From NCBI RefSeq assembly GCF_001941945.1, contig NZ_CP015583.1:2301501-2365500 (forward strand): a stretch of DNA of 64,000 nt, read 5' to 3'. Source of the stretch: Roseomonas gilardii (GTDB lineage Bacteria; Pseudomonadota; Alphaproteobacteria; Acetobacterales; Acetobacteraceae). Below are positions 32,140-40,407 of the stretch, piece after piece; position 1 is the first letter of the stretch; each line of letters begins with the position of its first letter. Under the pieces are notes generated by a model. It made no database searches and had not been told where the DNA came from. It worked only from the letters and a program-made list of their open reading frames with translations. Position numbers and translations under genes: made by a program.

Positions 32140-33597
32140 CTACTTCACCAGCATCAGCCAGGGCAGCCCGACCACCAGGAAGACGATCAGGTTGATCGCC
32201 CCGAAGATCGTGCCCAGCCGCCAGAAATCCTTCACCGGCAGGAAGCCGCTGCCGGCATAGATCGGGCTCGGCCCGGTGCCATAGGGGGAGATGATGCCCA
32301 TGATGCCCAGGCTCAGGCACAGCATCAGCGCCATCCGCTCCATCGGCATGCCGGGGATGGCGGCCGCCACGGTCAGCATCACCGGCAGCAGCGCGGTGAC
32401 ATGGGCGGTCACGCTGGCGAAGAGGTAGTGCAGCAGGAAGAAGGCCAGCACCAGCGCCGCCATCGCCGGCACCACCGGCAGCCCCTCCAGCGCCCCGCCG
32501 AGCAGCCCGGCGATCCAGCGCACCACGCCCACCTGGGCCAGCCCGCCGGCGAGGGTCACCAGCGTGCCGAACCAGACCAGCGTGTTCCAGGCCGGCTTGT
32601 CGGTCACAACGTCGTTCCAGGTGATGGTGCCGGTCAGCACCAGCAGCGCCACGACCAGCAGCGCCGCCATGGTCGGGTCCATGATCCGGGTGCCGAAGAT
32701 CCACAGCGCCAGCGCCAGCACCACCAGCGCCGCCAGCATGATCTCCCGCCCCGAGAGCGGCCCCAGGTTCTTCAGCTCCGCCCGTGCCCAGGCCTGCACC
32801 TCCGGGCTGCGCTGCACCTCCGGCGGATAGAGCTTGTAGGCGAGCCAGGGGGTCGCCAGCAGCAGGATCGCGCCGACGGGCAGGAAGCCGACGAACCAGG
32901 AGGTCCAGCTCAGCGAGATCTGCGTGGTGCGCCGCACCAGTTCCACCGCCAGCAGGTTCGGCGCCAGCGCCGTCAGGAAGAGCGAGCTGGTGACGCAGGT
33001 GGAGGCGATGGCCGTCCACATCAGATAGCTGCCGATGCGCCGGGCCGAGGGGTCGTTGGGCCTGGAGTCGTAGAGCGGCGGCAGGTTCTTCACGATCGGG
33101 AAGATGGTGCCACCACTGCGCGCGGTGTTGGACGGCGTGAAGGGCGCCAGCACCCCGTCGGCGATCATCACCGCATAACCGAGCGACAGGGTCCGCCCGC
33201 CGAGCCGCGACACCAGCAGCAGCGCCAGCCGCCGCCCCAGCCCGGTCCGCTCATAGCCCAGCGAGAAGATGAAGGCGGCGAAGATCAGCCAGACCGTGCC
33301 GTTGGAAAAGCCCGACAGCGCCCAGGAGACGGCGGCGGCGGTGGGGTTGAAGCCCGGCTGCGCCAGTTGCTCCGGCGAGAACAGCACCCATTGCGCCGCG
33401 AGCCCCGCCAGCACCACGCCCACGAAGCCCACCGCCGGAGAGGGGATGGGCTCCGTGATCAGCCCGGCGATGACCGCCGCGAAGATGGCCAGGAAGTACC
33501 AGGCATGCTGCTGCAGGCCGGGGGGATGGGGCAGAAGAGCGATGCCGACCCCGATCACCAGGGGAAGAACGGGGGCGACCCATCCGCGATTGGACAT
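32140..33597 (-). CDS. DASS/SLC13-family anion (dicarboxylate) transporter
   Basis: 485 residues with 11-12 hydrophobic helices. Typical DASS features are the early FLAIFAAVIAGLITEPIPSP segment, TPSNTARSGGTIFPI (an SNT motif of the transport site) near residue 155, and the C-terminal repeat SLGIMGIISPYGTGPSPIYAGSG. The family moves citrate, malate, succinate or 2-oxoglutarate by sodium symport or antiport; the substrate here is not determinable. An FNR/FixK-like box lies ~60 bases upstream. Confidence 0.9.
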   Translation of the reverse strand: MSNRGWVAPVLPLVIGVGIALLPHPPGLQQHAWYFLAIFAAVIAGLITEPIPSPAVGFVGVVLAGLAAQWVLFSPEQLAQPGFNPTAAAVSWALSGFSNGTVWLIFAAFIFSLGYERTGLGRRLALLLVSRLGGRTLSLGYAVMIADGVLAPFTPSNTARSGGTIFPIVKNLPPLYDSRPNDPSARRIGSYLMWTAIASTCVTSSLFLTALAPNLLAVELVRRTTQISLSWTSWFVGFLPVGAILLLATPWLAYKLYPPEVQRSPEVQAWARAELKNLGPLSGREIMLAALVVLALALWIFGTRIMDPTMAALLVVALLVLTGTITWNDVVTDKPAWNTLVWFGTLVTLAGGLAQVGVVRWIAGLLGGALEGLPVVPAMAALVLAFFLLHYLFASVTAHVTALLPVMLTVAAAIPGMPMERMALMLCLSLGIMGIISPYGTGPSPIYAGSGFLPVKDFWRLGTIFGAINLIVFLVVGLPWLMLVK

Positions 33598-33653
33598 GAC
33601 GAGGTTCCGAATCCGGTTCTCTGCCCAGTTTCGCCCTCTTCGCGCGCTTCGTT

Positions 33654-33667
33654 CTGACCTGGATCAA
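33654..33667 (-). promoter_or_regulatory. FNR/FixK-like box upstream of the DASS transporter gene
   Basis: The minus strand reads TTGATCCAGGTCAG, a near match to TTGAT-N4-(A/G)TCAA centred ~63 bases before the ATG. Class II spacing would give a leader of about 20 bases. It shares TTGATCCAG with the box upstream of the CBS/BON gene. Confidence 0.45.
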
Positions 33668-33733
33668 GCCCGCGCCATCACCAAAGGGCGAGCCTCGTGC
33701 GACCCGGGGGACAACCCCGAGGTAGGCCCTCGC

Positions 33734-34189
33734 CTATGCCGCGGCGCAGCGGGCGCAGGTCCCTTCCACCTCCACCGTGGCGTGATCCGGGCGGAACCCG
33801 ACCCGTCGCGCGGCCGCCTCCACCGCCTGCATCACCGCCGCGTCGGCCATCTCCTGGGTGGTGCCGCACTGCCGGCAGATCAGGAACTGGTGCGGATGGC
33901 CATGGGCGTGGCCATGCTCGGCCTCCATGCAGCCGACAAAGGCGTTCAGCCGCTCGACCTTATGGATCAACCCCTGCTCCAGCAGGAAGTCCAGCGCCCG
34001 GTACACAGTGGGCGGCGCGGCGCCCGGCCGCTCTGCCTTCAGCAGGTCCAGCAGCGCATAGGCGCCCAGCGGCTGGTCCGCGCCCAGCACCAGCCCCAGC
34101 ACCTGCCGCCGCAGTGGGGTGAGCTGCGCCCCGCGCTTCAGGCAGGATGTCGCCGCCCGATCCAATGCCGCCTCAAGCGCCTGCGCCAT
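33734..34189 (-). CDS. zur: Fur-family zinc regulator (Zur)
   Basis: 151 residues with a winged-helix N-terminus (LTPLRRQVLGLVLGADQPLG ... PPTVYRALDFLLEQGLIHKVE) and a metal-binding C-terminus. Two CxxC pairs (Cys105/Cys108, Cys145/Cys148) form the structural zinc site; Cys87 and a run of alternating histidines (His92, 94, 96, 98, 100) supply sensory ligands. The histidine-rich HGHAHGHPH and the Cys layout favour Zur over iron-type Fur. The ATG has a GGGAG site. The gene is divergent from hisI across a palindromic promoter; znuABC is not adjacent. Confidence 0.88.
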   Translation of the reverse strand: MAQALEAALDRAATSCLKRGAQLTPLRRQVLGLVLGADQPLGAYALLDLLKAERPGAAPPTVYRALDFLLEQGLIHKVERLNAFVGCMEAEHGHAHGHPHQFLICRQCGTTQEMADAAVMQAVEAAARRVGFRPDHATVEVEGTCARCAAA

Positions 34190-34213
34190 GCCCCTGCTCC
34201 CATCCGGTCCGCG

Positions 34214-34234
34214 ATGCGTTATATAGTATCGCAT
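34214..34234. promoter_or_regulatory. Palindromic zur-hisI operator/promoter (candidate Zur box)
   Basis: A 21-base dyad with arms ATGCG and CGCAT and a TA-rich centre (TTATATAGTAT) sits between zur and hisI and overlaps the hisI ATG. It contains a -10-like TATAGT five bases before that ATG and, on the other strand, TATAAC facing zur. The TTATA...TA core in a divergent Zur promoter fits a Zur box. Assignment is inference. Confidence 0.55.
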
Positions 34235-34724
34235 GCAGAGCCACCCAATCGCCGCCCCTGGCGCTAACCTCGGCGCCACCGGAGACGTCCCGCAGCCGCC
34301 CGGCGAAGCGGCGATCGCGCAGTTCCTCGGCGGCTTGCGCTTCGACGCCCAGGGTCTCGTCGCCGCCGTGGCGCAGCAGCACGACACGGGCGAGGTGCTG
34401 ATGCTTGCCTGGATGAACCGCGAGGCCGTGGCCGAAACCCTTCGCACCGGCCGGGTCACCTATTACAGCCGCTCCCGCAAGGGCCTCTGGCGCAAGGGCG
34501 ACACCTCGGGCCAGGTACAGCACCTGCGCGAACTGCGCCTGGACTGCGACGGGGACGCGGTGCTGGCGCTGGTGGACCAGGTGGGCGTGGCCTGCCACAC
34601 CGGCCGGCGCTCCTGTTTCTCCTGGGCGCTGCGCGGAGGCGCTTTGGCCGCCATCGCCGAACCTCTGGAAGACCCGGCCGCGCTGTACGGCACGGCCGCA
34701 CCCGCCCACGGCCATTCCGGATAA
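34233..34724 (+). CDS. hisI: Phosphoribosyl-AMP cyclohydrolase
   Basis: Zinc- and magnesium-dependent enzyme of histidine biosynthesis (third step). 163 residues with MLAWMNREAVAETL, TYYSRSRKGLWRKGDTSG and the metal site LDCDGDAVLALVDQ (Asp104, Cys105, Asp106, Asp108) plus Cys121 and Cys128 in ACHTGRRSCF, all conserved. No ribosome-binding site precedes the ATG, and a -10-like TATAGT ends five bases before it, so the mRNA may be leaderless. No other his genes are adjacent; hisZ is 19 kb away. Confidence 0.93.
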   Translation: MQSHPIAAPGANLGATGDVPQPPGEAAIAQFLGGLRFDAQGLVAAVAQQHDTGEVLMLAWMNREAVAETLRTGRVTYYSRSRKGLWRKGDTSGQVQHLRELRLDCDGDAVLALVDQVGVACHTGRRSCFSWALRGGALAAIAEPLEDPAALYGTAAPAHGHSG

Positions 34725-34860
34725 CACGGCACCGGCAACCTGGAGGGATGTCCGCGAGACCCCCTTCCACCTTGCGTTGCATCCATCCCGCGGGCACTAA
34801 TGGCGACGGAATGAGACGCTGCACGGGCCGGGCCGCCCGACACCCCACCCGTCCGCACCC

Positions 34861-36432
34861 ATGACCGAACCCGCCGCCCGGATCCTGTTCGACGACGGCA
34901 ACCTGCGCGTCGTCCTGCAGCCTGCCGAGGGAGAGGCCGGTGGCCGCGGCACGCTGCTGACCTTCGCCGACCTGACCTTCCGCCCCGACGGAACGCGCGC
35001 CTGGGGCATGGTCCCGGCCCGCAGGCTCGGCCTCGGCCTGATCGGCATCGTGAGCCACGCGCCGGACTGGTATCCCGCCCGCTCCGTCGAGGCCGCCGCC
35101 CGCGTGATCCGGCCCTTCGTCGATGCCCGCACCGTCGCCTATGGCTACAGCATGGGCGCGCACGCGGCGCTGAAACACGCCCGGCGCCTGGGCGTGAACC
35201 ATGCCCTGGCGATCTCGCCGCAATACTCGATCGACCCGGCCGTGGTGCCGGAGGACAACCGCTACGCCGGCTACTTCAGCCGCAAGCTCCATGCCGGCCT
35301 GCGCATCGATGCGGACGAGCTGCCGCCGGTGCCGGTGATCGTGGCCGATCCCTATCACCGGGAGGACGGCGCCCAGGCCCGCGCCATCATGGCGGCCGGG
35401 CTGGCGCACTGGGTGCCCGCGCCCTTCATGGAGCACTGGGCGATCCACCTGTTCCGCAGCAGCCGGGTGCTGGGGGAGGCGCTGGACGCGGTGCTGGCGA
35501 ACGACCCCCTGGCGCTGCGCCACCTGCTCCGCCGCCGCCGCCAGACCCATGTCTGGCACCGGGTCGTGGCGCGGGAGGCGCTGCGGCGCGGGCACGAGGA
35601 CCGGGCCGCCCAACTCCGCGAGGGCGCCCTGCGCCATGGCTGCGACCCGGCCCTGCTCCGCGACGACCAGCGCGAGCTGGTGCCGGCGATGCTGCGCCGC
35701 CTCTTCGAGGACGGGAGCTGGCACCGGCTGGACGCCGCCTGGCCCCGCTACGGCGCGGTGCTGTCGGGCGCCTTCGACCCGTTGCAGGAGGTCGGCCACA
35801 TGCTGACCGCCGCCGGGCGCGGCGCCCTGGCCGAGCCCTTCTTCCGGGCCGCGCTGGATGTCCGGCGCGACGTGGCGCATGTCCATGGCGGGCTTTCCGT
35901 CGCCCTTTCCGCCCAGGGCCGCCCGCGGGAGGCCGTGGATGCCGCGCTGGCCGGCCGCGGCTGGGTTCCGGGCGATGCCGCCCTGGCGGTGCTGGCGGGC
36001 GAGGCGCTGCTGGAGGCCGGCGAGCCCGCCCTGGCCGAGCCGCATTTCCGCGCCGCCCTGGCGCCGGAGGAGATCGATTCCGCCACCGGCCCCCGCGCCG
36101 TGGAACGGGCGCGCGCCCAGGCCGGCCTCGGCCGCGCCCTGGCGGGCCAGGGCCGCGCGGCCGAGGCCGTCGCCGCCCTGCGCCGGGCCGTCGGGCTGGA
36201 CCCGGCGGCCGCGTCCCATGGCCTGGCGCTGGCGGCCCTGCTGCGCGACACCGGCGCGGCCGGGGAGGCCATGCTGGCCTGCCAGGGCCTGCTGGCACGC
36301 CATCCCGGCAACGAGGCCGCCCGACGCCTCCTCGCCAGCCTCGCCGTGGCCCCGCCCGCGATGGCGGATCCGCCGCGTCCGGCGACCGCCGCCCAGGGCG
36401 GACTCCTGGCGCGCCTGCTCGGGCGGGGCTGA
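34861..36432 (+). CDS. Alpha/beta-hydrolase-like protein fused to a TPR region
   Basis: 523 residues. The N-terminal ~215 residues show an alpha/beta-hydrolase pattern with the nucleophile elbow AYGYSMGAHAAL (Ser97), an HALAISPQYSIDP strand and a possible catalytic histidine in EHWAIHLFRSS. From ~310 onward, alanine-rich helical repeats of ~34 residues (for example LTAAGRGALAEPFFRAALDV and GRALAGQGRAAEAVAALRRAVGL) look like TPRs. Such N-terminal domains occur near polysaccharide or glycosyltransferase genes, but the substrate here is unknown. Confidence 0.75.
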   Translation: MTEPAARILFDDGNLRVVLQPAEGEAGGRGTLLTFADLTFRPDGTRAWGMVPARRLGLGLIGIVSHAPDWYPARSVEAAARVIRPFVDARTVAYGYSMGAHAALKHARRLGVNHALAISPQYSIDPAVVPEDNRYAGYFSRKLHAGLRIDADELPPVPVIVADPYHREDGAQARAIMAAGLAHWVPAPFMEHWAIHLFRSSRVLGEALDAVLANDPLALRHLLRRRRQTHVWHRVVAREALRRGHEDRAAQLREGALRHGCDPALLRDDQRELVPAMLRRLFEDGSWHRLDAAWPRYGAVLSGAFDPLQEVGHMLTAAGRGALAEPFFRAALDVRRDVAHVHGGLSVALSAQGRPREAVDAALAGRGWVPGDAALAVLAGEALLEAGEPALAEPHFRAALAPEEIDSATGPRAVERARAQAGLGRALAGQGRAAEAVAALRRAVGLDPAAASHGLALAALLRDTGAAGEAMLACQGLLARHPGNEAARRLLASLAVAPPAMADPPRPATAAQGGLLARLLGRG

Positions 36433-36466
36433 GTCGACCCATAGCCCGGTGGGGCGGAACTGCTCT

Positions 36467-37099
36467 ATGCCCTACCCCATGTCCCACCCCGCCCCGCCCC
36501 TCCGCACGGAAACGCTGCGTGGCGCCGCGCTGCGCCCCTGGCTGCCGGCCCTGTCGCGGCTGCGCGTCACCGTGTTCCGCGACTGGCCCTATCTCTACGA
36601 GGGCGATCCGCACCGGGAGGAGGACTACCTCGCCGCCTATGCCGGCCGCCCCGATGCCGCCGCGGTCTTGGCCTTCGCCAACGGGGAGCGGGGCGAGGAG
36701 GTCGTCGGCGCCGCCACCTGCCAGCCCATGGCGGAAACCCATGACGAGGTGCGCGAGGCCTTCTCCCGGGCCGGGCTCGACCCAGCGGGTTTCTGCTATT
36801 TCGGCGAATCGGTCCTCCTCGCGCCCTGGCGCGGCCAGGGCATCGGCCTCCGCTTCTTCGAGGGCCGCGAGGCCCATGCCCGCGCCCTGGGCCTGACGCA
36901 CGCCGCCTTCGTGGGCGTGCGGCGCAACCCGGCGGACCCGCGCCGCCCACCGGGCCATATGCCGCTGGACGAATTCTGGGCGAAGCGTGGCTACCGCCAC
37001 CATCCGGAGATCGTGGTCCGCATGGACTGGCCGGAGGTGGGCGGCGGCGGAGGCGAGGTGCCGCACGAGCTCACCGCCTGGCTGAAGGATCTGGCATGA
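36467..37099 (+). CDS. GNAT-family N-acetyltransferase
   Basis: 210 residues with the acetyl-CoA loop LLAPWRGQGIGLRFFEGREAHAR (around residues 120-142, Q/RxxGxG/A type), preceded by a beta strand GFCYFGESV and followed by HAAFVGVRR. Starts at 36467 and 36479 are both possible; neither has a strong ribosome-binding site. The stop overlaps the nitrilase start (ATGA). In other bacteria, for example B. subtilis YhcX, these two domains form one protein, so a shared pathway is likely. Confidence 0.88.
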   Translation: MPYPMSHPAPPLRTETLRGAALRPWLPALSRLRVTVFRDWPYLYEGDPHREEDYLAAYAGRPDAAAVLAFANGERGEEVVGAATCQPMAETHDEVREAFSRAGLDPAGFCYFGESVLLAPWRGQGIGLRFFEGREAHARALGLTHAAFVGVRRNPADPRRPPGHMPLDEFWAKRGYRHHPEIVVRMDWPEVGGGGGEVPHELTAWLKDLA

Positions 37100-38004
37100 C
37101 CCCGCCCGCCACCTCTCTCCGCCTCGCGCTGCTGCAATATCCGGTGGAGCGCCAGCGCGGCGTGGCTGAATTCGCGGCGAAACTCGACACCTGGCTCGCC
37201 CGCATCGCCGGCCAGGCCGATCTCGCCGTCCTGCCCGAATACGCCGCCGTGGAACTCGGCGCCGCCCTTTCGGGCAACACCGGCGACGGCCTCGCCGTGG
37301 ACGAGGCCGGCGAGCTGCGCGCCATGACCGAGGCCGCCCCCGCCATCCTGGAGGCGATGCGCGGCGCCGCGCGCCGCGCCGGGCTCTGGCTGCTTCCCGG
37401 CACGCTGCCGGTGCGCGATCCGGACGGGCTGGTACGCAACCGCGCCCCGCTGATCGACCCGCAAGGCCGCGTCGCCTTCCAGGACAAATGCTTCATGACC
37501 CGCTTCGAGGCGGAACGTTGGATCGTCTCCCCCGGTGCCGCGCCACGGGTCTTCGACACGCCCTGGGGCCGGATCGGCATCTCCGTCTGCTACGACGTGG
37601 AATTCCCCGCCCATGTCCGCGCCCAGGTCGAGGCCGGGGCCTGGCTGATCCTCGCCCCCTCCTGCACGGACACGATGCACGGCTTCAACCGCGTACGCTT
37701 CTCCGCCGCCGCCCGGGCGCTGGAAAGCCAGTGCTACGTCGCCGTCACCCCCAACGTGGGCCTCGCCCCCTGGTCGGCGGCGCTGGACGTGAACCGGGGC
37801 TTCGCCGCCGTCTTCGGCCCGGTGGATCGCGGCTTCCCGGAGGATGGCGTTCTCGCCCGCGGCGCGCTGGACGAGCCCGGCTGGGTCCTGGCCACCCTCG
37901 ACCCGGCACGGATCGAGGCGGTGCGCGCCGATGGCGGGGTGCGCAACCACCGTGACTGGCCCACCGCCCCCTTCCCCGCCCCGGAAGCGGGCCGCTTCGC
38001 ATGA
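37096..38004 (+). CDS. Carbon-nitrogen hydrolase (nitrilase superfamily)
   Basis: Amidase/nitrilase fold with the complete catalytic triad: Glu48 (VLPEYAAVE), Lys131 (FQDKCFMTRFE) and Cys165 (GISVCYDVEFP). 302 residues. The start overlaps the GNAT stop and the stop overlaps the lpxB start, each by four bases, so the three genes are cotranscribed. Substrate unknown; an amide or an acylated amine handled together with the GNAT enzyme is a reasonable guess. Confidence 0.92.
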   Translation: MTPPATSLRLALLQYPVERQRGVAEFAAKLDTWLARIAGQADLAVLPEYAAVELGAALSGNTGDGLAVDEAGELRAMTEAAPAILEAMRGAARRAGLWLLPGTLPVRDPDGLVRNRAPLIDPQGRVAFQDKCFMTRFEAERWIVSPGAAPRVFDTPWGRIGISVCYDVEFPAHVRAQVEAGAWLILAPSCTDTMHGFNRVRFSAAARALESQCYVAVTPNVGLAPWSAALDVNRGFAAVFGPVDRGFPEDGVLARGALDEPGWVLATLDPARIEAVRADGGVRNHRDWPTAPFPAPEAGRFA

Positions 38005-39230
38005 CGGAGGCGCCGCTGGTCTATCTGGTCGCCGGGGAAGCCTCCGGCGACGTGCTTGGCGCCCGGCTCATCGCCGCGCTGCGGGCGATGCGCCCCGATC
38101 TCCGCTTCGCCGGGGTGGGCGGGGAGCGCATGGCGGAACAGGGGCTCGAAAGCCTCTTCCCGATGCGCGAACTGGCGCTGATGGGGCTGCTGGAGGTGCT
38201 GCCGAACCTCCGCCGCCTCGCCCGCCGGCTGGACGAGACGGTGGCCGACATCGCCACGCGCCGCCCCGCCGTGCTGGTGACGATCGACGCCCCCAGCTTC
38301 GCCCTGCGCGTCGCGGCGCGGGTGCGCCCGACCGGCGTGCCGGTGGTGCATTACGTCGCCCCGCAGGTCTGGGCCTGGAAGCCCTGGCGCGTGAAGAAGA
38401 TCGCCCGGCAGGTGGACCGCATCCTGGCGCTGCTGCCCTTCGAGGCGCCCTTCTTCGAGAAGGCCGGCATCCCCGTCAGCTTCGTCGGTCATCCCGTGCT
38501 GGAAAGCGGCGCCGACCGGGGCGACGCCGCCCGCTTCCGCGCGCGCCACGGGATCGGAGCGGAGGAACGTGTGGTGCTGGTCATGCCCGGCAGCCGCCGC
38601 ACCGAGGTCACGCGCCTCCTGCCCATCTTCGGCGAGGCCCTGCGCCGCACCGAAGCGCACCTGCCCGGCCTGCGCCCGGTGGTGCCGCTGGCCGGGCCGG
38701 TGGAGGAGGCCGTCCGCGCCGGCACCGCCTCCTGGTCCCCCGCGCCCATCCTGGTGCGCGACGTGGCGGAGAAATACGACGCCTTCGCCGCCGCGCGTGA
38801 GAGCGGCGGGGTGGGGCTCATCAAGTCCGGCACCTCCTCGCTGGAGGTCTCGCTGGCGGGCGTGCCGATGGCCGTCGGCTACCGCGTGAACCCGGTCACG
38901 GCGGAAATCGTCCGCCGCATCATCAAGGTGCGCTTCGCCAGCATCGTGAACCTGCTGGCGGATGCCGAGGTGATCCCGGAATACATCCAGGAGAACTGCA
39001 CGCCGGAGAAGCTGTCCGCCGAACTCGTCCGCCTCCTCACCGAACCCGCCGCCCGCGCGCGCCAGGAGGAAGGCTTCGCCCGCCTGCTGCAACAGCTCCG
39101 CCCCGGCCCCGGCCTCCTGCCCAGCGAGGCCGCCGCCCGGGTGGTGCTGGCGGAAATCGGGGCGCGGGCGCCATCATCGCTTCCGCCGCCTGCCGAATCG
39201 GAGCCCTCCCTCCCGGCCGCCGGCGACTGA
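38001..39230 (+). CDS. lpxB: Lipid-A-disaccharide synthase
   Basis: Peripheral membrane glycosyltransferase (GT19) that joins UDP-2,3-diacylglucosamine and lipid X in lipid A synthesis. 409 residues with LVAGEASGDVLGARLIAAL, GVGGERMAEQGLESLFPM, HYVAPQVWAWKPWRVKKI and the C-terminal LIKSGTSSLEVSLAGVPM. It normally sits with lpxD-fabZ-lpxA-lpxI; here it follows the GNAT/nitrilase pair by a four-base overlap. The last ~25 residues are a proline-rich tail. Confidence 0.96.
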   Translation: MTEAPLVYLVAGEASGDVLGARLIAALRAMRPDLRFAGVGGERMAEQGLESLFPMRELALMGLLEVLPNLRRLARRLDETVADIATRRPAVLVTIDAPSFALRVAARVRPTGVPVVHYVAPQVWAWKPWRVKKIARQVDRILALLPFEAPFFEKAGIPVSFVGHPVLESGADRGDAARFRARHGIGAEERVVLVMPGSRRTEVTRLLPIFGEALRRTEAHLPGLRPVVPLAGPVEEAVRAGTASWSPAPILVRDVAEKYDAFAAARESGGVGLIKSGTSSLEVSLAGVPMAVGYRVNPVTAEIVRRIIKVRFASIVNLLADAEVIPEYIQENCTPEKLSAELVRLLTEPAARARQEEGFARLLQQLRPGPGLLPSEAAARVVLAEIGARAPSSLPPPAESEPSLPAAGD

Positions 39231-39252
39231 GCCGGAGAGCCTCGCCCGCATC

Positions 39253-39903
39253 ATGCTGATCCCGTCGCTGCGCTTCGCCACGCGGAGCTTCAGCCTGCGC
39301 CCCGGCCTCTCCATCGGCCTGCTCGTCGGCCTGTGCTGCTGGGGCGCGCTGGCCCGCTTCACGCCGCTGCGCCATTCCGCCGCCCTGCTGCTCGGCTGGG
39401 ACGCGGCGATGCTGGTCTATCTCCTGATGCTGCTCCACGGCGCCCTGACCGCCGATCCGCGGCTGGCCAAGAAGCGCGCCGAGGCCCTCGACGAAACGCG
39501 ATGGGGCGTGCTGGGCGGCACGGTGGCGGCGGTGCTGGTCTCCCTGATCGGGGTGGCGCTCGACATGGCGGGGGCCAAGGGAGACTCGCCCTGGACCTCG
39601 GCCCTGGCCATGGCCACGGTCCTGCTGTCCTGGGTCTTCGTGCAGGTGCTCTTCGCCACGCATTACATGCACGAGGCGACCCTGCGCGGCGGCATCGAGT
39701 TTCCGGGCGGGGAGAAGCAGCCCGACCTGCTGGAATTCCTCTACTTCTCCTTCACCGTGGGCATGACCGCCCAGGTCTCGGACGTCACCACCTCCTCTCC
39801 CGGGATGCGGCGGCTGGTGCTGTTGCATGGCATCCTGTCCTTCATCTTCAACGCCGCCGTCATCGCCGGCACGGTCAATATCGCGGCCGGGCTGGCCGGC
39901 TGA
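39253..39903 (+). CDS. DUF1345 family membrane protein
   Basis: 216 residues with five predicted hydrophobic helices, the fourth and fifth separated by the conserved block YMHEATLRGGIEFPGGEKQP and DLLEFLYFSFTVGMTAQVSDV. This matches DUF1345 proteins, inner-membrane proteins of unknown role. It begins 22 bases after lpxB and may be in the same transcript. Confidence 0.85.
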   Translation: MLIPSLRFATRSFSLRPGLSIGLLVGLCCWGALARFTPLRHSAALLLGWDAAMLVYLLMLLHGALTADPRLAKKRAEALDETRWGVLGGTVAAVLVSLIGVALDMAGAKGDSPWTSALAMATVLLSWVFVQVLFATHYMHEATLRGGIEFPGGEKQPDLLEFLYFSFTVGMTAQVSDVTTSSPGMRRLVLLHGILSFIFNAAVIAGTVNIAAGLAG

Positions 39904-39984
39904 TGCTGAACCCACCCTGAAATGTCACGCCCCTGTCAGCCTCTTCCCGGCACCGGCAGGGCAAGGGAGAAGGAAGGAGACGCC

Positions 39985-40380
39985 ATGCTGGAGGCCCGGA
40001 CGCTCAGCATCACCGTCGCGCGGGACTGGCGGGCTCTCTACGAGGCGCTCTGGCAGCCGGAGAGCTTCCCGCTCTGGGCCTCGGGCCTCAGCACCAGTCC
40101 GCTCGAACCGGATGGCGACGCCTGGAAGGCCCAGGGCCCCGAGGGCCCCATCCGCATCCGCTTCACCGGCCACAACGCCTTCGGTGTCATGGACCATCGG
40201 GTGGAACTTCAGGACGGGCGGGTGGTGCATGTGCCGATGCGGGTCATCGCCAATGGCGAGGGTGCCGAGGTGATGCTCACCCTCTACCGCCAGCCCGGCA
40301 TGTCGGAGGACGCCTTCCGGCGCGATCAGGACTGGGTGCGGCGCGACCTGCAGCACCTGCGCGAGCGGTTCGCCGGGTAG
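39985..40380 (+). CDS. SRPBCC-like polyketide cyclase/dehydrase family protein
   Basis: 131 residues of START/SRPBCC type: an early VARDWRALYEALWQPESFPLWASGLS segment (helix-grip beginning) and a beta-rich middle with FTGHNAFGVMDHRVEL, ending in the long helix SEDAFRRDQDWVRRDLQHLRE. AAGGAG lies five bases before the ATG; an earlier in-frame ATG at 39922 lacks one. Ligand unknown. It converges on the MFS gene with a 27-base gap. Confidence 0.75.
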   Translation: MLEARTLSITVARDWRALYEALWQPESFPLWASGLSTSPLEPDGDAWKAQGPEGPIRIRFTGHNAFGVMDHRVELQDGRVVHVPMRVIANGEGAEVMLTLYRQPGMSEDAFRRDQDWVRRDLQHLRERFAG

Positions 40381-40407
40381 GCGCTTCCCGCCGCGCCACC
40401 CCTCCTC

